From an uncultured Exiguobacterium sp. (GTDB lineage: Bacteria > Bacillota > Bacilli > Exiguobacteriales > Exiguobacteriaceae), in assembly GCA_913775715.1 (NCBI GenBank), contig CAJYMC010000001.1:62001-126000 (forward strand): a DNA stretch of 64,000 nt, in the 5' to 3' direction. Shown here piece after piece: positions 53,067 through 61,756 of this stretch. Each line of letters begins with the position of its first letter. Positions within the stretch are counted from its first letter, which is position 1. Below the pieces are notes generated by a model. That model was not told the DNA's origin and did no database searches. It saw nothing but the letters and a program-made list of their open reading frames with translations. A program made the translations under genes and the position numbers.

Positions 53067-53246
53067 TCAGCTTTTCTTAAAAAAGATACGGGTGAATAGA
53101 TTCGTAATCGTTCCCGCTATAGCTGCTTCGATCAGAGCAACGACTACAATCGCTAAAATATCCTGCATACCGAGTGTCCCTAAGAAATTAATAAGGTTCA
53201 AAATGAAAAATAGAATGAAGAAAATGAGATAATCTCGCTTTCGCAT
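53067..53246 (-). CDS. Small membrane protein (59 residues)
   Basis: The protein begins MRKRDYLIFFILFFILNLINFLG and has two hydrophobic segments (second: ILAIVVVALIEAAIAGTITNLF) and a Lys-rich end. AGGAGGG five bases before ATG 53246 sets the start; the longer frame from 53375 has no site and overlaps a terminator. I do not recognise a family. It looks like a free-standing gene between convergent and divergent neighbours. Confidence 0.7.
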   Translation of the reverse strand: MRKRDYLIFFILFFILNLINFLGTLGMQDILAIVVVALIEAAIAGTITNLFTRIFFKKS

Positions 53247-53355
53247 CGTAGCCCTCCTACTCAATACGTATTTGTCGTCTTTCATCGCTACAACACTACC
53301 ATACATCAGGACTTTCCAAGGATTACATAATTGAAAGGAACAACGAACCTCTAAA

Positions 53356-53393
53356 AAAAGTAGTCTTTCTCCCATTTGAGAAAGACTACTTTT
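53356..53393 (-). terminator. Terminator of the excalibur-domain gene
   Basis: Sixteen-base perfect arms AAAAGTAGTCTTTCTC and complement with a six-base loop end in TTTTTTTAGAG on the minus strand. Confidence 0.9.
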
Positions 53394-53399
53394 ACTTCT

Positions 53400-53696
53400 T
53401 TAACGTTCACACGCAATCCCGTCATTATCCCGGTCGCTCTTCGTGTTTACGTTATACGTTGCAAGACTTACGTATGCCTTGTACTTGGTTGCTTTGTAGA
53501 TCGGTTTTCCGTTCTTGTCATACCCTGTCCGATTTTTCAGTCCTGCTTTTTTCGCAACGCCGCCTTTATACGTCTTCTGCATTTCTGTACAGTTCTTAAA
53601 GGCTTTGGCTTTCGTCGCCGCTTCGCTGGCTGCTGGAACATGGATTAAGGCGAGACTGACGACACCCGCGAGCACAAGCCGACTCCATTTTTTCAT
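53400..53696 (-). CDS. Secreted excalibur-domain calcium-binding protein
   Basis: The 98-residue precursor has a signal peptide (cleavage probably after AAS-EAAT, about residue 26) and a C-terminal excalibur motif, DRDNDGIACER. Between them, FKNCTEMQKTYKGGV is the start of the same domain. Excalibur domains bind calcium in cell-surface proteins of Bacillales. AAAGGAGG seven bases before ATG 53696 sets the start. Confidence 0.88.
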   Translation of the reverse strand: MKKWSRLVLAGVVSLALIHVPAASEAATKAKAFKNCTEMQKTYKGGVAKKAGLKNRTGYDKNGKPIYKATKYKAYVSLATYNVNTKSDRDNDGIACER

Positions 53697-53810
53697 AGGG
53701 AATCCTCCTTTTCTCAAAAAACAACGATTCGTCTTTTGATTATAAGAGGTTATTTTTAAAAAATGGCTGTTTTTTTAGAATATCCATCAATGATTACAAT
53801 TTTTTGAAAT

Positions 53811-54665
53811 TTAACGAATATAATGCGAACTGACGAGTTCATCTTTTAAGATCGACGTCGGAATCTTAAATTCGACGATGCCCATATATCCTGGAGCGAT
53901 ACTGTATTCATCAAACGACAGGACTAATTTGTGATCTGCCGTAATATAGAAGTTTTGCTTCGCTGAAATCTGTTTGAACTGTTCATCCTTTGGGACATCC
54001 GGTGTCCCTTCGACGAAGTAGACCTTTCCTTCATCTGCCTTCATTTGGCGACGCATCTCTTCTCTGAGATACGTACTGATTGTCGTGATATATCCGTAAT
54101 CCTTGAACAAGGATGGTAACGTCAGGATAAGTTGTTCCTTCTTATCAATCGTATCGTACTGGACGCTTTCCGATGCACTTGCTCGTGTCTCCGTGACCGT
54201 TCGCCCGATCGACAACAAGTCATCCGTATCCGTCTTGACGTCATAGCGGCTATCGACGGCAAATACCCCTTCCTGTCCGTTCGTCTCCTGTTTGAACTTT
54301 TCGTAGAGCGCTTCTCCTTCTGCGATATACTTTTCGTTTAGTTGTTGCTCGAGTGCCTTGTCCGGTAACGTCACTTGAGGTGCTTTGATATCAGCCGACT
54401 GGTGTGTCTTCGTCTCTTTCCAGTCGATCGTCACGATTTCAGTCAGTTGACCGAGGACTGGTACCTTTGCCATCGCGTCCGCAAACGACGCATTACTATT
54501 TAATCCGCCGACGAATAACGTGATCGCGGCGGCTGTAATCCATACGGATTGTTTCGTCCGCGAAGTACGCGTCCGGCGCTCGACTTGTGCAATCATCTCA
54601 TCGAGTTCTTTTGGAACCGATGGTTGTTGGTAAGCTTGTTTCAAGTCATCAAGTTTGTTAGACAT
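53811..54665 (-). CDS. RsiV-like anti-sigma factor
   Basis: The 284-residue protein has a short cytoplasmic N terminus (about 40 residues), a membrane helix about 41-58 (SVWITAAAITLFVGGLNSN) and a large outer domain ending in a DUF3298-like region (IAPGYMGIVEFKIPTSIL). The length and architecture match RsiV of Bacillus subtilis, which inhibits SigV until lysozyme triggers its cleavage. It overlaps the sigma gene by eight bases. The family match is by pattern, so another ECF anti-sigma type is possible. Confidence 0.8.
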   Translation of the reverse strand: MSNKLDDLKQAYQQPSVPKELDEMIAQVERRTRTSRTKQSVWITAAAITLFVGGLNSNASFADAMAKVPVLGQLTEIVTIDWKETKTHQSADIKAPQVTLPDKALEQQLNEKYIAEGEALYEKFKQETNGQEGVFAVDSRYDVKTDTDDLLSIGRTVTETRASASESVQYDTIDKKEQLILTLPSLFKDYGYITTISTYLREEMRRQMKADEGKVYFVEGTPDVPKDEQFKQISAKQNFYITADHKLVLSFDEYSIAPGYMGIVEFKIPTSILKDELVSSHYIR

Positions 54666-55167
54666 CTAACTCATCTCCATTCAATTTCATTTTTAGTAAG
54701 GTCAATCCTTTATACAGCCGGGATTTAGTCGTGCTTAAATTCAGCTCCAAAATCGTTGCGACGTCTTTTAAGATCAAGTCCTCGAAATAGTGTAAGATAA
54801 CGACTTCTCGGTACATGACCGGTAGCTCCTCGAGCGCCTGGCGTAAATCAGAATCCGGGTACGTATCTTCTTTTGTTGCAACAAGTTCGACGAGGCGCTC
54901 TGTATCATAACTGATACTATGCTGTCGCTTTCGAATTGCATCAATCGCCGTTCGTGTCAAAATCTGATAGAACCAGGCTTTCATCCGCTCGTCGTCCTCG
55001 AGTCGATCAAGCGATTGTAACGCTTTTTGAATGCTGTCCTGAATCACATCGAGACTATCCTGTTCATTTTTCATATAACTGTAGGCTAACCAGTAGAGAT
55101 TCGGTTTGTACTGCTTTAAAAAACGGACAAATGCTTTTTCCCGTTTTCTCGTTTGGCGAGAGGTCAT
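54658..55167 (-). CDS. ECF sigma factor (SigV-like)
   Basis: The 169-residue protein has sigma region 2 (FLKQYKPNLYWLAYSYMKNEQDSLDVIQDSIQKAL, with the conserved DxxQ) and region 4 (LPVMYREVVILHYFEDLILKDVATILELNLSTTKSRLYKGL). Length and co-transcription with an RsiV-like gene suggest SigV. AAAGGAG nine bases before ATG 55167 sets the start. A promoter with ECF-type boxes lies upstream, as expected for an autoregulated pair. Confidence 0.9.
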   Translation of the reverse strand: MTSRQTRKREKAFVRFLKQYKPNLYWLAYSYMKNEQDSLDVIQDSIQKALQSLDRLEDDERMKAWFYQILTRTAIDAIRKRQHSISYDTERLVELVATKEDTYPDSDLRQALEELPVMYREVVILHYFEDLILKDVATILELNLSTTKSRLYKGLTLLKMKLNGDELDV

Positions 55168-55214
55168 AGGCCGCGGCTCCTTTTTTCGATATCGTTCTGT
55201 GTATACATCATTAA

Positions 55215-55241
55215 GACGGGCGAGTCGAGAAAAAAGTTGAC
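55215..55241 (-). promoter_or_regulatory. Candidate autoregulated ECF promoter
   Basis: Minus-strand GTCAAC (55236-55241) and CGTC (55215-55218) lie 17 bases apart, near the tGAAAC/CGTC form used by SigV-type factors. Confidence 0.55.
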
Positions 55242-55252
55242 GACACAACAAA

Positions 55253-55277
55253 AAAAGGTGACACCAGGTCACCTTTT
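55253..55277 (-). terminator. Terminator of the 53-residue membrane protein gene
   Basis: AAAAGGTGAC / GTCACCTTTT arms with a five-base loop run into TTTTTTTTG on the minus strand. Confidence 0.85.
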
Positions 55278-55438
55278 CATGGAGCAGACTTCATTAAGAT
55301 CAGTAGAATCAATAGAAGCGGGACGATAAACAGCAACGGAATGCCAATAATCGTGACACATCCTATATCGACTTTTCGCTGTTTTCGTCGTTCCCGTCTT
55401 CCTGTCTGTTCTTCACGTTCATTCACGGGACTTAACAT
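55277..55438 (-). CDS. Small membrane protein (53 residues)
   Basis: A short frame gives a charged N terminus (MLSPVNEREEQTGRRERRKQ) and one hydrophobic helix (VTIIGIPLLFIVPLLLILLI). AAAGGTGA before ATG 55438 and a terminator right after TGA 55277-55279 support a real gene. It follows the 157-residue membrane protein gene by 18 bases and precedes the sigma-factor promoter. No function is recognised. Confidence 0.7.
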   Translation of the reverse strand: MLSPVNEREEQTGRRERRKQRKVDIGCVTIIGIPLLFIVPLLLILLILMKSAP

Positions 55439-55456
55439 ATGATTCACCTTTTCTAC

Positions 55457-55930
55457 TTAATAACGCAAGTGTCGTGATGTATCACTCCATACTTTCACCT
55501 GAAGCAAAATGAGCGCGATACCGTAGAGGACACTCATGTATAACGAAAATTCACCAAATAAGACATTCGTCCAAGCGTTTAACCCAAACAATGGAACGAC
55601 AAAAACGACATACAGTAAAAATTCAAAGCTTGCTAACAGATCAAACCAAAGTGTCTCTGAAAACATTCCTTCGAGCAACCAGACACCATAGATGTACAAC
55701 GTCGAAATCAGACCAAACCAAAGATACCTCGCGATTAATCGATACATCTTCTCTTCCTTTATGTAAAACAGCGAGCCGACTAAATAGCCGAACCAGATGA
55801 CTGAAGCAATGCTTTGCCATCCATTTATCGTTCCGTCGGGATGAAGTATCGCGGACCAGCCATTGATGCCAATCATACTCATTAAAATTAACAGAAAGAG
55901 CAGTCGATATGGTATGTTCCTTTGACGCAT
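55457..55930 (-). CDS. Unknown integral membrane protein
   Basis: The 157-residue protein has about four or five hydrophobic segments (LLFLLILMSMIGINGWSAIL, IASVIWFGYLVGSLFYI, LWFGLISTLYIYGVWLL, FLLYVVFVVPLFGLN). I cannot place it in a family. The longer frame starts at TTG 55948; GGGGAGG nine bases before ATG 55930 is the better start. It is probably co-transcribed with the 53-residue gene. Confidence 0.7.
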   Translation of the reverse strand: MRQRNIPYRLLFLLILMSMIGINGWSAILHPDGTINGWQSIASVIWFGYLVGSLFYIKEEKMYRLIARYLWFGLISTLYIYGVWLLEGMFSETLWFDLLASFEFLLYVVFVVPLFGLNAWTNVLFGEFSLYMSVLYGIALILLQVKVWSDTSRHLRY

Positions 55931-56049
55931 GATATGTTTCCTCCCCAAAGCATGAGTACCTATCTTTTCTCTTACTTAATATTCCATATGATGGGTTTCG
56001 TTCCTCTTCCATTTCAATAAATTATTCGTCTCTGTCGTTTAAACCACAA

Positions 56050-56075
56050 CAAGGCAATGGACGTGTCCATTGCCT
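56050..56075 (-). terminator. Terminator of the beta-glucan operon
   Basis: Twelve-base arms AAGGCAATGGAC / GTCCATTGCCTT with almost no loop, after the GH16 stop. The T run is short. Confidence 0.65.
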
Positions 56076-56083
56076 TTCCTTAG

Positions 56084-58441
56084 TCATTCCTTCACTTGTA
56101 GATTCACATCATCAATCGTCACGTCATGGGCAGCGAATGGCGAACCTTCTGCGCGTCCCATCAAGAACTTCAACGCCCCCGTATCCGCTTGTCCCATCGT
56201 AAAGGTATAGCTGTACGTCTTCGGTGTCGTCGTGATTGGCTCGACTTGACTGAAGTAACGCGTGTACGAAGCATTTTCGACTGTTACTTCGATCGGACGC
56301 GGTACAGTCGACGATGCCGTGAAACTCAATTCATATGTTTTGCCTTTCGCGAGCGACAAGTTTCCTTGCTCAAGCAAGACACTCCATGGTTCTTGTCCTT
56401 CCGCTCCGATCTGGATACGTGCTGCTTCATTGACTGCTTCGATAGCGGCTTGTGCATCATAGTGGACGTACGACGACCACGACGTCAATCCGTTTGTAAA
56501 CGAACCGTTCTTCAGTGGTGACGGGTCGACCGGAACCGGTGTGACATCAATCAACTCCACATCATCGAGCGCAATCGTTCCGGCTTGTCCACTAAAGTCA
56601 AAGACAAGCTGATTGTTATCTGCCGTTTGTGTAGCCGTAAACGGAATGTCGACAGTCGTTGCTTGTTTCGTCAACGATACAGTCGTCTGTTTCAATTGAT
56701 CCTGTGCGCCAGTGATCTTCACCTGAAGTGACTTCGCTTTTTTCGCTCCTGCCGTGAATCGAAGCTGATACGCATGCCCAGCTTCCAGTTGAAGTCCCTT
56801 TTGCGTTAAGCGTGCCGTCGTTTTTTGTCCAAGCCCTTCATAACGGAAATCACGTGACTCGGGATCAACGAGTCCTGTCGTCCGCTTGCTACCGTCGAAA
56901 TGCCAGTACGTCAAACGATCCATCGCCCCTTGATCGAACGTCCCGTTATAGACGAGGTTTCCGTCCGCGAGTGCCGGTTTCGTTGCATCTTCATCGATGA
57001 CGCCGCGTGGAATCTGCTCGACACGGACATTCCCGATCTGAACGTTGGCTTTTTCAAGTCCGAGGTTGAACTCAAGACGTGCCGCGAGATCCGTCTCTGC
57101 TGCCATATCGAACGTGAACGTATGCCGTTTGACGCTCGGTGTCAGTGCAATCGACTGTTCATTCGAATATTTCGTGTAGCCACGCTCTGCTCCACCGCCG
57201 ACTTTGACCATCATCTTCCGGTCTGCCGCGCTGCTCGCATCAAAACTGACTTGGTAACGCCCACCTTGCGCAAGGGATACGTTTTGAATCAGTTGATGAG
57301 AATACGTTTGTGAACCTGGCTGATCAATCGTGACGTCTGCCATCCGTTGTCCCTCTTTTTCGATGGTCGCAAGACTTCCTTTGCCACCGAAGTCTGGGAG
57401 CGTGACGTAGTTCCAGTACAGCGGATCAAACGACTGATTCCCGATGATCATCGTGACCGGTTGTTCAAATGCCGTGTCGTAGACGTGGTTCCCCTCGATC
57501 GGTTGTTTGGCTCCGTCCGGTAACGTCACGTTTTCGTAGGTCGGTTCGACCGGTTCACGATACGCTCGGTTTTTCAAATCATAGACACGGATATAATCGA
57601 CTTCCATCTCGGCTGGGAACTTCGTCGTCGCATCGACCTCTCCGTCAAACCAACCGCCAACCGCGAGATTCATGACGAGATAGAAGTTTTGATCGAACGG
57701 TGCCGGATAACTATAGTTCGTTGCTGCGTTCAAGCCTTTGCTGTACCAATCGTTTTGTGTTTGATAAAGGTTGCCGTCGACATACCAGCGGAGTTCGCCC
57801 GGCTCCCATTCGACTGCGTACGTATGCCATTGATCGATCCGTTGTCCGTCTGGGAAGTGATAGTCTTTTCCCGTATATTTATTGTTTGGCCAGTTTTCCC
57901 CGTAGTGAATCGTTCCGGCAACCTTGTCCGGCTGACTGCCCCAAGACTCCATCACATCAATCTCACCGGACGCTGCCCACGCGCCATACTTATCTTGCTC
58001 CGGTAACATCCAGAACGCCGGCCAAAGCCCTTTTCCGGTTGGAAGCTTCGCTTTGATTTCATAACGACCGTACGTCTTACTGAACAACCCTTTTGTCTTC
58101 AGCTTCGCCGACGTGTAATCGTATGTACCGAGATCATCCGTCGTCTTTTCCTGTTTCGCCTTGATGACGAGTTTCCCGTTGCGAATAAACGAATTGTCCT
58201 GTTTCGTCGTATAGTATTGTTTTTCGTTGTTGCCCCAGCCCGGTGAGACGGGTTGTCCGTTCGCATCCTTGATCCAGTTCCCCGTATCATAGGTCCATTT
58301 CGTCCGGTCGAGTTGTTTTGCCTGAAACTCATCCGACCAGACGAGCTTCCACTTCGTCTCTTTTTTATCTGCCTTCGCGTCGACAGCTTGACTACTCAGC
58401 AATAAACCGGTCCCGACCGCCAGTGCTATCCATGTCTTCAT
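56084..58441 (-). CDS. Secreted GH16 beta-glucanase with carbohydrate-binding domains
   Basis: The 785-residue precursor has a signal peptide (cleaved near SQAVDAKA), a GH16 domain with the catalytic sequence GEIDVMESWG (Glu about 160 and 165), and then three CBM4/9-like domains (each with an NGTFD/NGSF-type start and a VELID/VRVEQ end). Such enzymes cleave beta-1,3-glucan (laminarin) or mixed-linkage glucan. It is the only secreted enzyme of the operon; the released oligosaccharides would be imported and cut by the GH1 enzyme. GAGGAGG precedes the ATG. Confidence 0.92.
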   Translation of the reverse strand: MKTWIALAVGTGLLLSSQAVDAKADKKETKWKLVWSDEFQAKQLDRTKWTYDTGNWIKDANGQPVSPGWGNNEKQYYTTKQDNSFIRNGKLVIKAKQEKTTDDLGTYDYTSAKLKTKGLFSKTYGRYEIKAKLPTGKGLWPAFWMLPEQDKYGAWAASGEIDVMESWGSQPDKVAGTIHYGENWPNNKYTGKDYHFPDGQRIDQWHTYAVEWEPGELRWYVDGNLYQTQNDWYSKGLNAATNYSYPAPFDQNFYLVMNLAVGGWFDGEVDATTKFPAEMEVDYIRVYDLKNRAYREPVEPTYENVTLPDGAKQPIEGNHVYDTAFEQPVTMIIGNQSFDPLYWNYVTLPDFGGKGSLATIEKEGQRMADVTIDQPGSQTYSHQLIQNVSLAQGGRYQVSFDASSAADRKMMVKVGGGAERGYTKYSNEQSIALTPSVKRHTFTFDMAAETDLAARLEFNLGLEKANVQIGNVRVEQIPRGVIDEDATKPALADGNLVYNGTFDQGAMDRLTYWHFDGSKRTTGLVDPESRDFRYEGLGQKTTARLTQKGLQLEAGHAYQLRFTAGAKKAKSLQVKITGAQDQLKQTTVSLTKQATTVDIPFTATQTADNNQLVFDFSGQAGTIALDDVELIDVTPVPVDPSPLKNGSFTNGLTSWSSYVHYDAQAAIEAVNEAARIQIGAEGQEPWSVLLEQGNLSLAKGKTYELSFTASSTVPRPIEVTVENASYTRYFSQVEPITTTPKTYSYTFTMGQADTGALKFLMGRAEGSPFAAHDVTIDDVNLQVKE

Positions 58442-58467
58442 GTCTGTTTCCTCCTCTTAGTCAAAAA

Positions 58468-58497
58468 GAGGCAAGGACGAATGTTCGACCTTGCCTC
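58468..58497 (-). terminator. Hairpin plus T run between GH1 and GH16 genes
   Basis: GAGGCAAGG / CCTTGCCTC arms with a 12-base loop end in TTTTTGA on the minus strand, only 26 bases before the GH16 ATG. Confidence 0.75.
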
Positions 58498-58502
58498 CTT
58501 TG

Positions 58503-59849
58503 TCACGCTTCTTGTGGAATCGTTGCCTTATGTTGCTCGATGACGCCCGCATACCAGTGGGCGCTGTCTTTCCAAATCCGTTCCTGTGTCTCGAAATCGA
58601 CGTAGAGAATTCCGAAACGCTTATCATAGCCGAAGCTCCACTCGAAGTTGTCGAGCAGTGACCAAAGATAATAGCCTTGGATGTTCATCCCTTCTTCGTT
58701 TAAATCAGACACCGCTTGGAGGTGTTGTGCGACGTAATCAATCCGGTTCTGGTCAGCGACGCGACCATCGACCAATTCATCGTCGAATGCCGCACCGTTT
58801 TCCGTGATGTAGATTGGTAAATCCGTATACTCGGCACGCAAACGACGAATCAAGTCCTTGAATTCGCTCGGGGCGATATCCCAGCCCATACCTGTCTTGT
58901 CGTAATCCGAGTACGCATCCTTCTGCAGGAAATCGTTCGCAGCACTGAACTCGACGAGGTTTCGGCTGTAGAAGTTGATCCCGAAGAAATCACACGGGAC
59001 GGAGATCGTCTCCATGTCGCCTTCCTCGATGAACGCGTAGGAATGGACGTATTTTGAGAACAGGTTCATCATGTCGACCGGATACTGACCTTTGAAGACT
59101 GGGTCGAGGAACCAACGATTCGCATATCCGTCTGCATTGTTCATGGCCAGCTGATCGTTGACGGAATCCGTCTTCGCATACTTCGGTGCCAAGTTCAACG
59201 TGATACCGATCGGTGTGACCGATTTGAACTCACCTTTCAGCAATTCGACTGCTTTTCCGTGCGATAACAATAAGTGGTGCACGGCACGAACGGCTTCGTT
59301 CATATCCGTATGACCTGGTGCATGTTGTCCGAGATGGTAGCTGAGGAAGCCGGCACACCACGGTTCATTATGTGTGATCCATGAATCGACGATCCCGTCG
59401 AGTTCGGTGAAACACGCGCGGGCGAAGTCAAGGAACCAGTCGACCGATGCCCGGTTGTCCCAGCCGCCTTCTTCATGTGCCCACAGTGGTAAGTCCCAGT
59501 GGTACAGCGTCACGGCTGGCTTGATACCTTCTGCCCGTAGACGTGTCGCGAGTTTCTTGTAGAACGCCATGCCTTCCGGATTGTAGACCCCTTTTTGCGG
59601 GAAGATCCGTGGCCAGGCAATCGAGAAGCGGTACGTGTCGACGCCGAGACGTTTAATGTGCTGAATGTCTTCTTCATAACGGTGGTAATGGTCACACGCG
59701 ATATCACCGTTATGTTTTTCGAAGACTTTTCCGTCCTCATCACAGAAGGCATCCCAGATCGAAGGTGTACGTCCGCCTTCGTTGTGGGCTCCTTCGATTT
59801 GATACGACGACGTCGCCGTCCCGAATACGAAGTTCGGTGCAAATTTCAT
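58503..59849 (-). CDS. bglA: Beta-glucosidase, glycoside hydrolase family 1
   Basis: The 448-residue cytoplasmic enzyme begins MKFAPNFVFGTATSSYQIEG and has the acid/base Glu about 162 (ITHNEPWC) and nucleophile Glu about 350 (ITENGA), both conserved. The sequence is of the type I recall for the Exiguobacterium antarcticum enzyme; this is memory, not a search. AAAGGAG nine bases before ATG 59849 rules out the frame start at 60089. It would hydrolyse cello- or laminari-oligosaccharides brought in by the transporter upstream. Confidence 0.95.
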   Translation of the reverse strand: MKFAPNFVFGTATSSYQIEGAHNEGGRTPSIWDAFCDEDGKVFEKHNGDIACDHYHRYEEDIQHIKRLGVDTYRFSIAWPRIFPQKGVYNPEGMAFYKKLATRLRAEGIKPAVTLYHWDLPLWAHEEGGWDNRASVDWFLDFARACFTELDGIVDSWITHNEPWCAGFLSYHLGQHAPGHTDMNEAVRAVHHLLLSHGKAVELLKGEFKSVTPIGITLNLAPKYAKTDSVNDQLAMNNADGYANRWFLDPVFKGQYPVDMMNLFSKYVHSYAFIEEGDMETISVPCDFFGINFYSRNLVEFSAANDFLQKDAYSDYDKTGMGWDIAPSEFKDLIRRLRAEYTDLPIYITENGAAFDDELVDGRVADQNRIDYVAQHLQAVSDLNEEGMNIQGYYLWSLLDNFEWSFGYDKRFGILYVDFETQERIWKDSAHWYAGVIEQHKATIPQEA

Positions 59850-59872
59850 ATGTGTAATCTCCTTTAAGCTAC

Positions 59873-60796
59873 TTATTCTTTCACGGCACCTGCCGAGATA
59901 CTGCTGACGATATATTTCGAGAGGAACAAGAAGGCGATCATGATCGGTACGACGGAAATTGCGATCCCGAGATAGAGCGAGCCTAAGTTCTCTGCGACTT
60001 GTGATCCTTTCAAGAAGCCCATCAAGACCGGTAACGTATACTTCTCTGGGGAGAAGAGTAAGACGAGCGGCATGATGTAGTTGTTCCATGAACCGATGAA
60101 CGTAAAGATCGACATCGTCGCGATCGCCGGCATCATCATCGGTAAAGCGATCGTATGGAAGATCCGGAACTCACTCGCTCCGTCCATCCGTGCTGCCTCG
60201 ATCAAACTTGGATGCAGGACGGTCTGGACATACTGCCGGACAAAGAAGACCGTGAACGGACTCGCAATCGCCGGAACGATCAATGGGATATAGCTATCGA
60301 GCAACCCGAGATTTTTACTTAATTCGTAGAACCCGATCAATCCGAGCTGACCCGGAACCATCATCATGACAAGCATGAAGACGAACATCGCGTTCTTCCC
60401 TTTGAACTGATAGAAAGCGAATCCGAATGCTGTCAACGCCGAGAAATACCCTGATAGGACGGTAACGAGAACGGCAATGATCAAGCTGTTCTTGAACCCA
60501 GACCAGATGTTGACGTACGAACTGAGTGCGGCGTAGTTCTCAGCAAGTGAGTTCCCGGGAATCAACGAGAACCCGGACAAGACTTCTTCGTTCGAGCGCG
60601 TTGCGTTGATGATCATCATCAAAAACGGGATGATACAGGCGATCGTTAAGACGACGAGACCAATATAGATGACACTTTTGCCGAACCAGGCTTTCTTTTG
60701 TTTCGGTGGTGGTGTCAACTTGAGCGGGCGTTCGGAACGCTCCGGTTGTTCCTCCGTTTGTGGCACGATCCGACGTGCTTCTGCATTTCGTTCCAT
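59873..60796 (-). CDS. Beta-glucan oligosaccharide ABC permease, MalG type
   Basis: The 307-residue permease has a cytoplasmic N-terminal tail of about 35 residues and about six membrane segments. The EAA loop is EAARMDGASEFRIFHTIALPMM. It follows the partner permease gene by three bases and precedes bglA by 23. AAAGGAG supports the ATG. No ATPase gene is nearby. Confidence 0.92.
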   Translation of the reverse strand: MERNAEARRIVPQTEEQPERSERPLKLTPPPKQKKAWFGKSVIYIGLVVLTIACIIPFLMMIINATRSNEEVLSGFSLIPGNSLAENYAALSSYVNIWSGFKNSLIIAVLVTVLSGYFSALTAFGFAFYQFKGKNAMFVFMLVMMMVPGQLGLIGFYELSKNLGLLDSYIPLIVPAIASPFTVFFVRQYVQTVLHPSLIEAARMDGASEFRIFHTIALPMMMPAIATMSIFTFIGSWNNYIMPLVLLFSPEKYTLPVLMGFLKGSQVAENLGSLYLGIAISVVPIMIAFLFLSKYIVSSISAGAVKE

Positions 60797-60799
60797 CGG

Positions 60800-61696
60800 T
60801 CAGGCTCCTTTCGGTGAACGTTCTTTTCGGAACATCCCTTTGAAGACGATGATTGAAAAGACGAGCGTGATAGCAAACAGTCCGTATGCGACAGCAGCGG
60901 CGTAGCCATAGTTGTTGTATTTGAAAGCTTGGTTATAGAGATAGAGCACCATCGTGTTCAAGGCACCATCTGGCGCACCGACACCATCCGTGATCAACAT
61001 CGGGAGGTCGAACAATTGCAGACCACCGATCAAGGACGTGATCATGATGTAGAGCAAAATCGGTTTTAAGAGTGGCAACGTGATGCGTGAGAAGATCTGC
61101 CAACGTGTGGCTCCGTCAATCAAAGCTGCTTCGAAGTAATCCTTTGAGATCCCAGATACACCTGCCATGACGACGATGAACGAGTGCCCGAGCCACATCC
61201 ATGTCAGGATGAGCGAGACGGAAATTTGTGCCGTCACCGGTTGCGTCAACCAGTTGATTGGCTCCGAGATGATTCCGATTTTCATCAACATCATGTTCAG
61301 TGAACCATGCTGCCAGTCGAGCAAGATGCCGAACAATAAGGCGACCGAGCTGATTGTGATCAAGTTCGGTAAGTAGAACGTCGCCCGGAAGAAGGCAAGT
61401 CCTTTTAATTTCAACTGGAGATCCGAGAACAACAAGGCGAGTAACAAGGCGCCGCCGATCTGAAGGATGAAGTTAAGACCCCAAATCTTCAGAGTGTTAA
61501 AGAACGCTTCGATGAAGTACGTATCCCCGAGTAACCGCGTATAGTTCGCGAGTCCGACGAGTTGTTCGCCTTCAGCGCCCGTGTAGTTCGTGAAGCTGTA
61601 ATAGAAAGTCAAAGCAACCGGATAGATGCTGAAGATCAAGAAGACGATCCAAAACGGTGCGATGAACAGATACCCATGGCGATCGAGTTTTTTCAC
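60800..61696 (-). CDS. Beta-glucan oligosaccharide ABC permease, MalF type
   Basis: The 298-residue permease has about six membrane segments and the loop EAALIDGATRWQIFSRITLPLLKP. The start codon is GTG at 61696, with AAAGGGG upstream. It pairs with the MalG-type permease to form the channel for the lipoprotein-bound sugar. An intercistronic hairpin lies between it and the binding-protein gene. Confidence 0.92.
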   Translation of the reverse strand: MKKLDRHGYLFIAPFWIVFLIFSIYPVALTFYYSFTNYTGAEGEQLVGLANYTRLLGDTYFIEAFFNTLKIWGLNFILQIGGALLLALLFSDLQLKLKGLAFFRATFYLPNLITISSVALLFGILLDWQHGSLNMMLMKIGIISEPINWLTQPVTAQISVSLILTWMWLGHSFIVVMAGVSGISKDYFEAALIDGATRWQIFSRITLPLLKPILLYIMITSLIGGLQLFDLPMLITDGVGAPDGALNTMVLYLYNQAFKYNNYGYAAAVAYGLFAITLVFSIIVFKGMFRKERSPKGA

Positions 61697-61724
61697 AGGT
61701 CAAACCCCTTTCTTAAACAAGAAG

Positions 61725-61749
61725 AGGTGAGGCGAGGATCGCCCCACCT
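61725..61749 (-). promoter_or_regulatory. Intercistronic hairpin after the binding-protein gene
   Basis: AGGTGAGGCG / CGCCCCACCT arms with a five-base loop follow the binding-protein stop. It may dampen transcription into the permease genes or protect the upstream message. Confidence 0.5.
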
Positions 61750-61756
61750 ACTCTCC

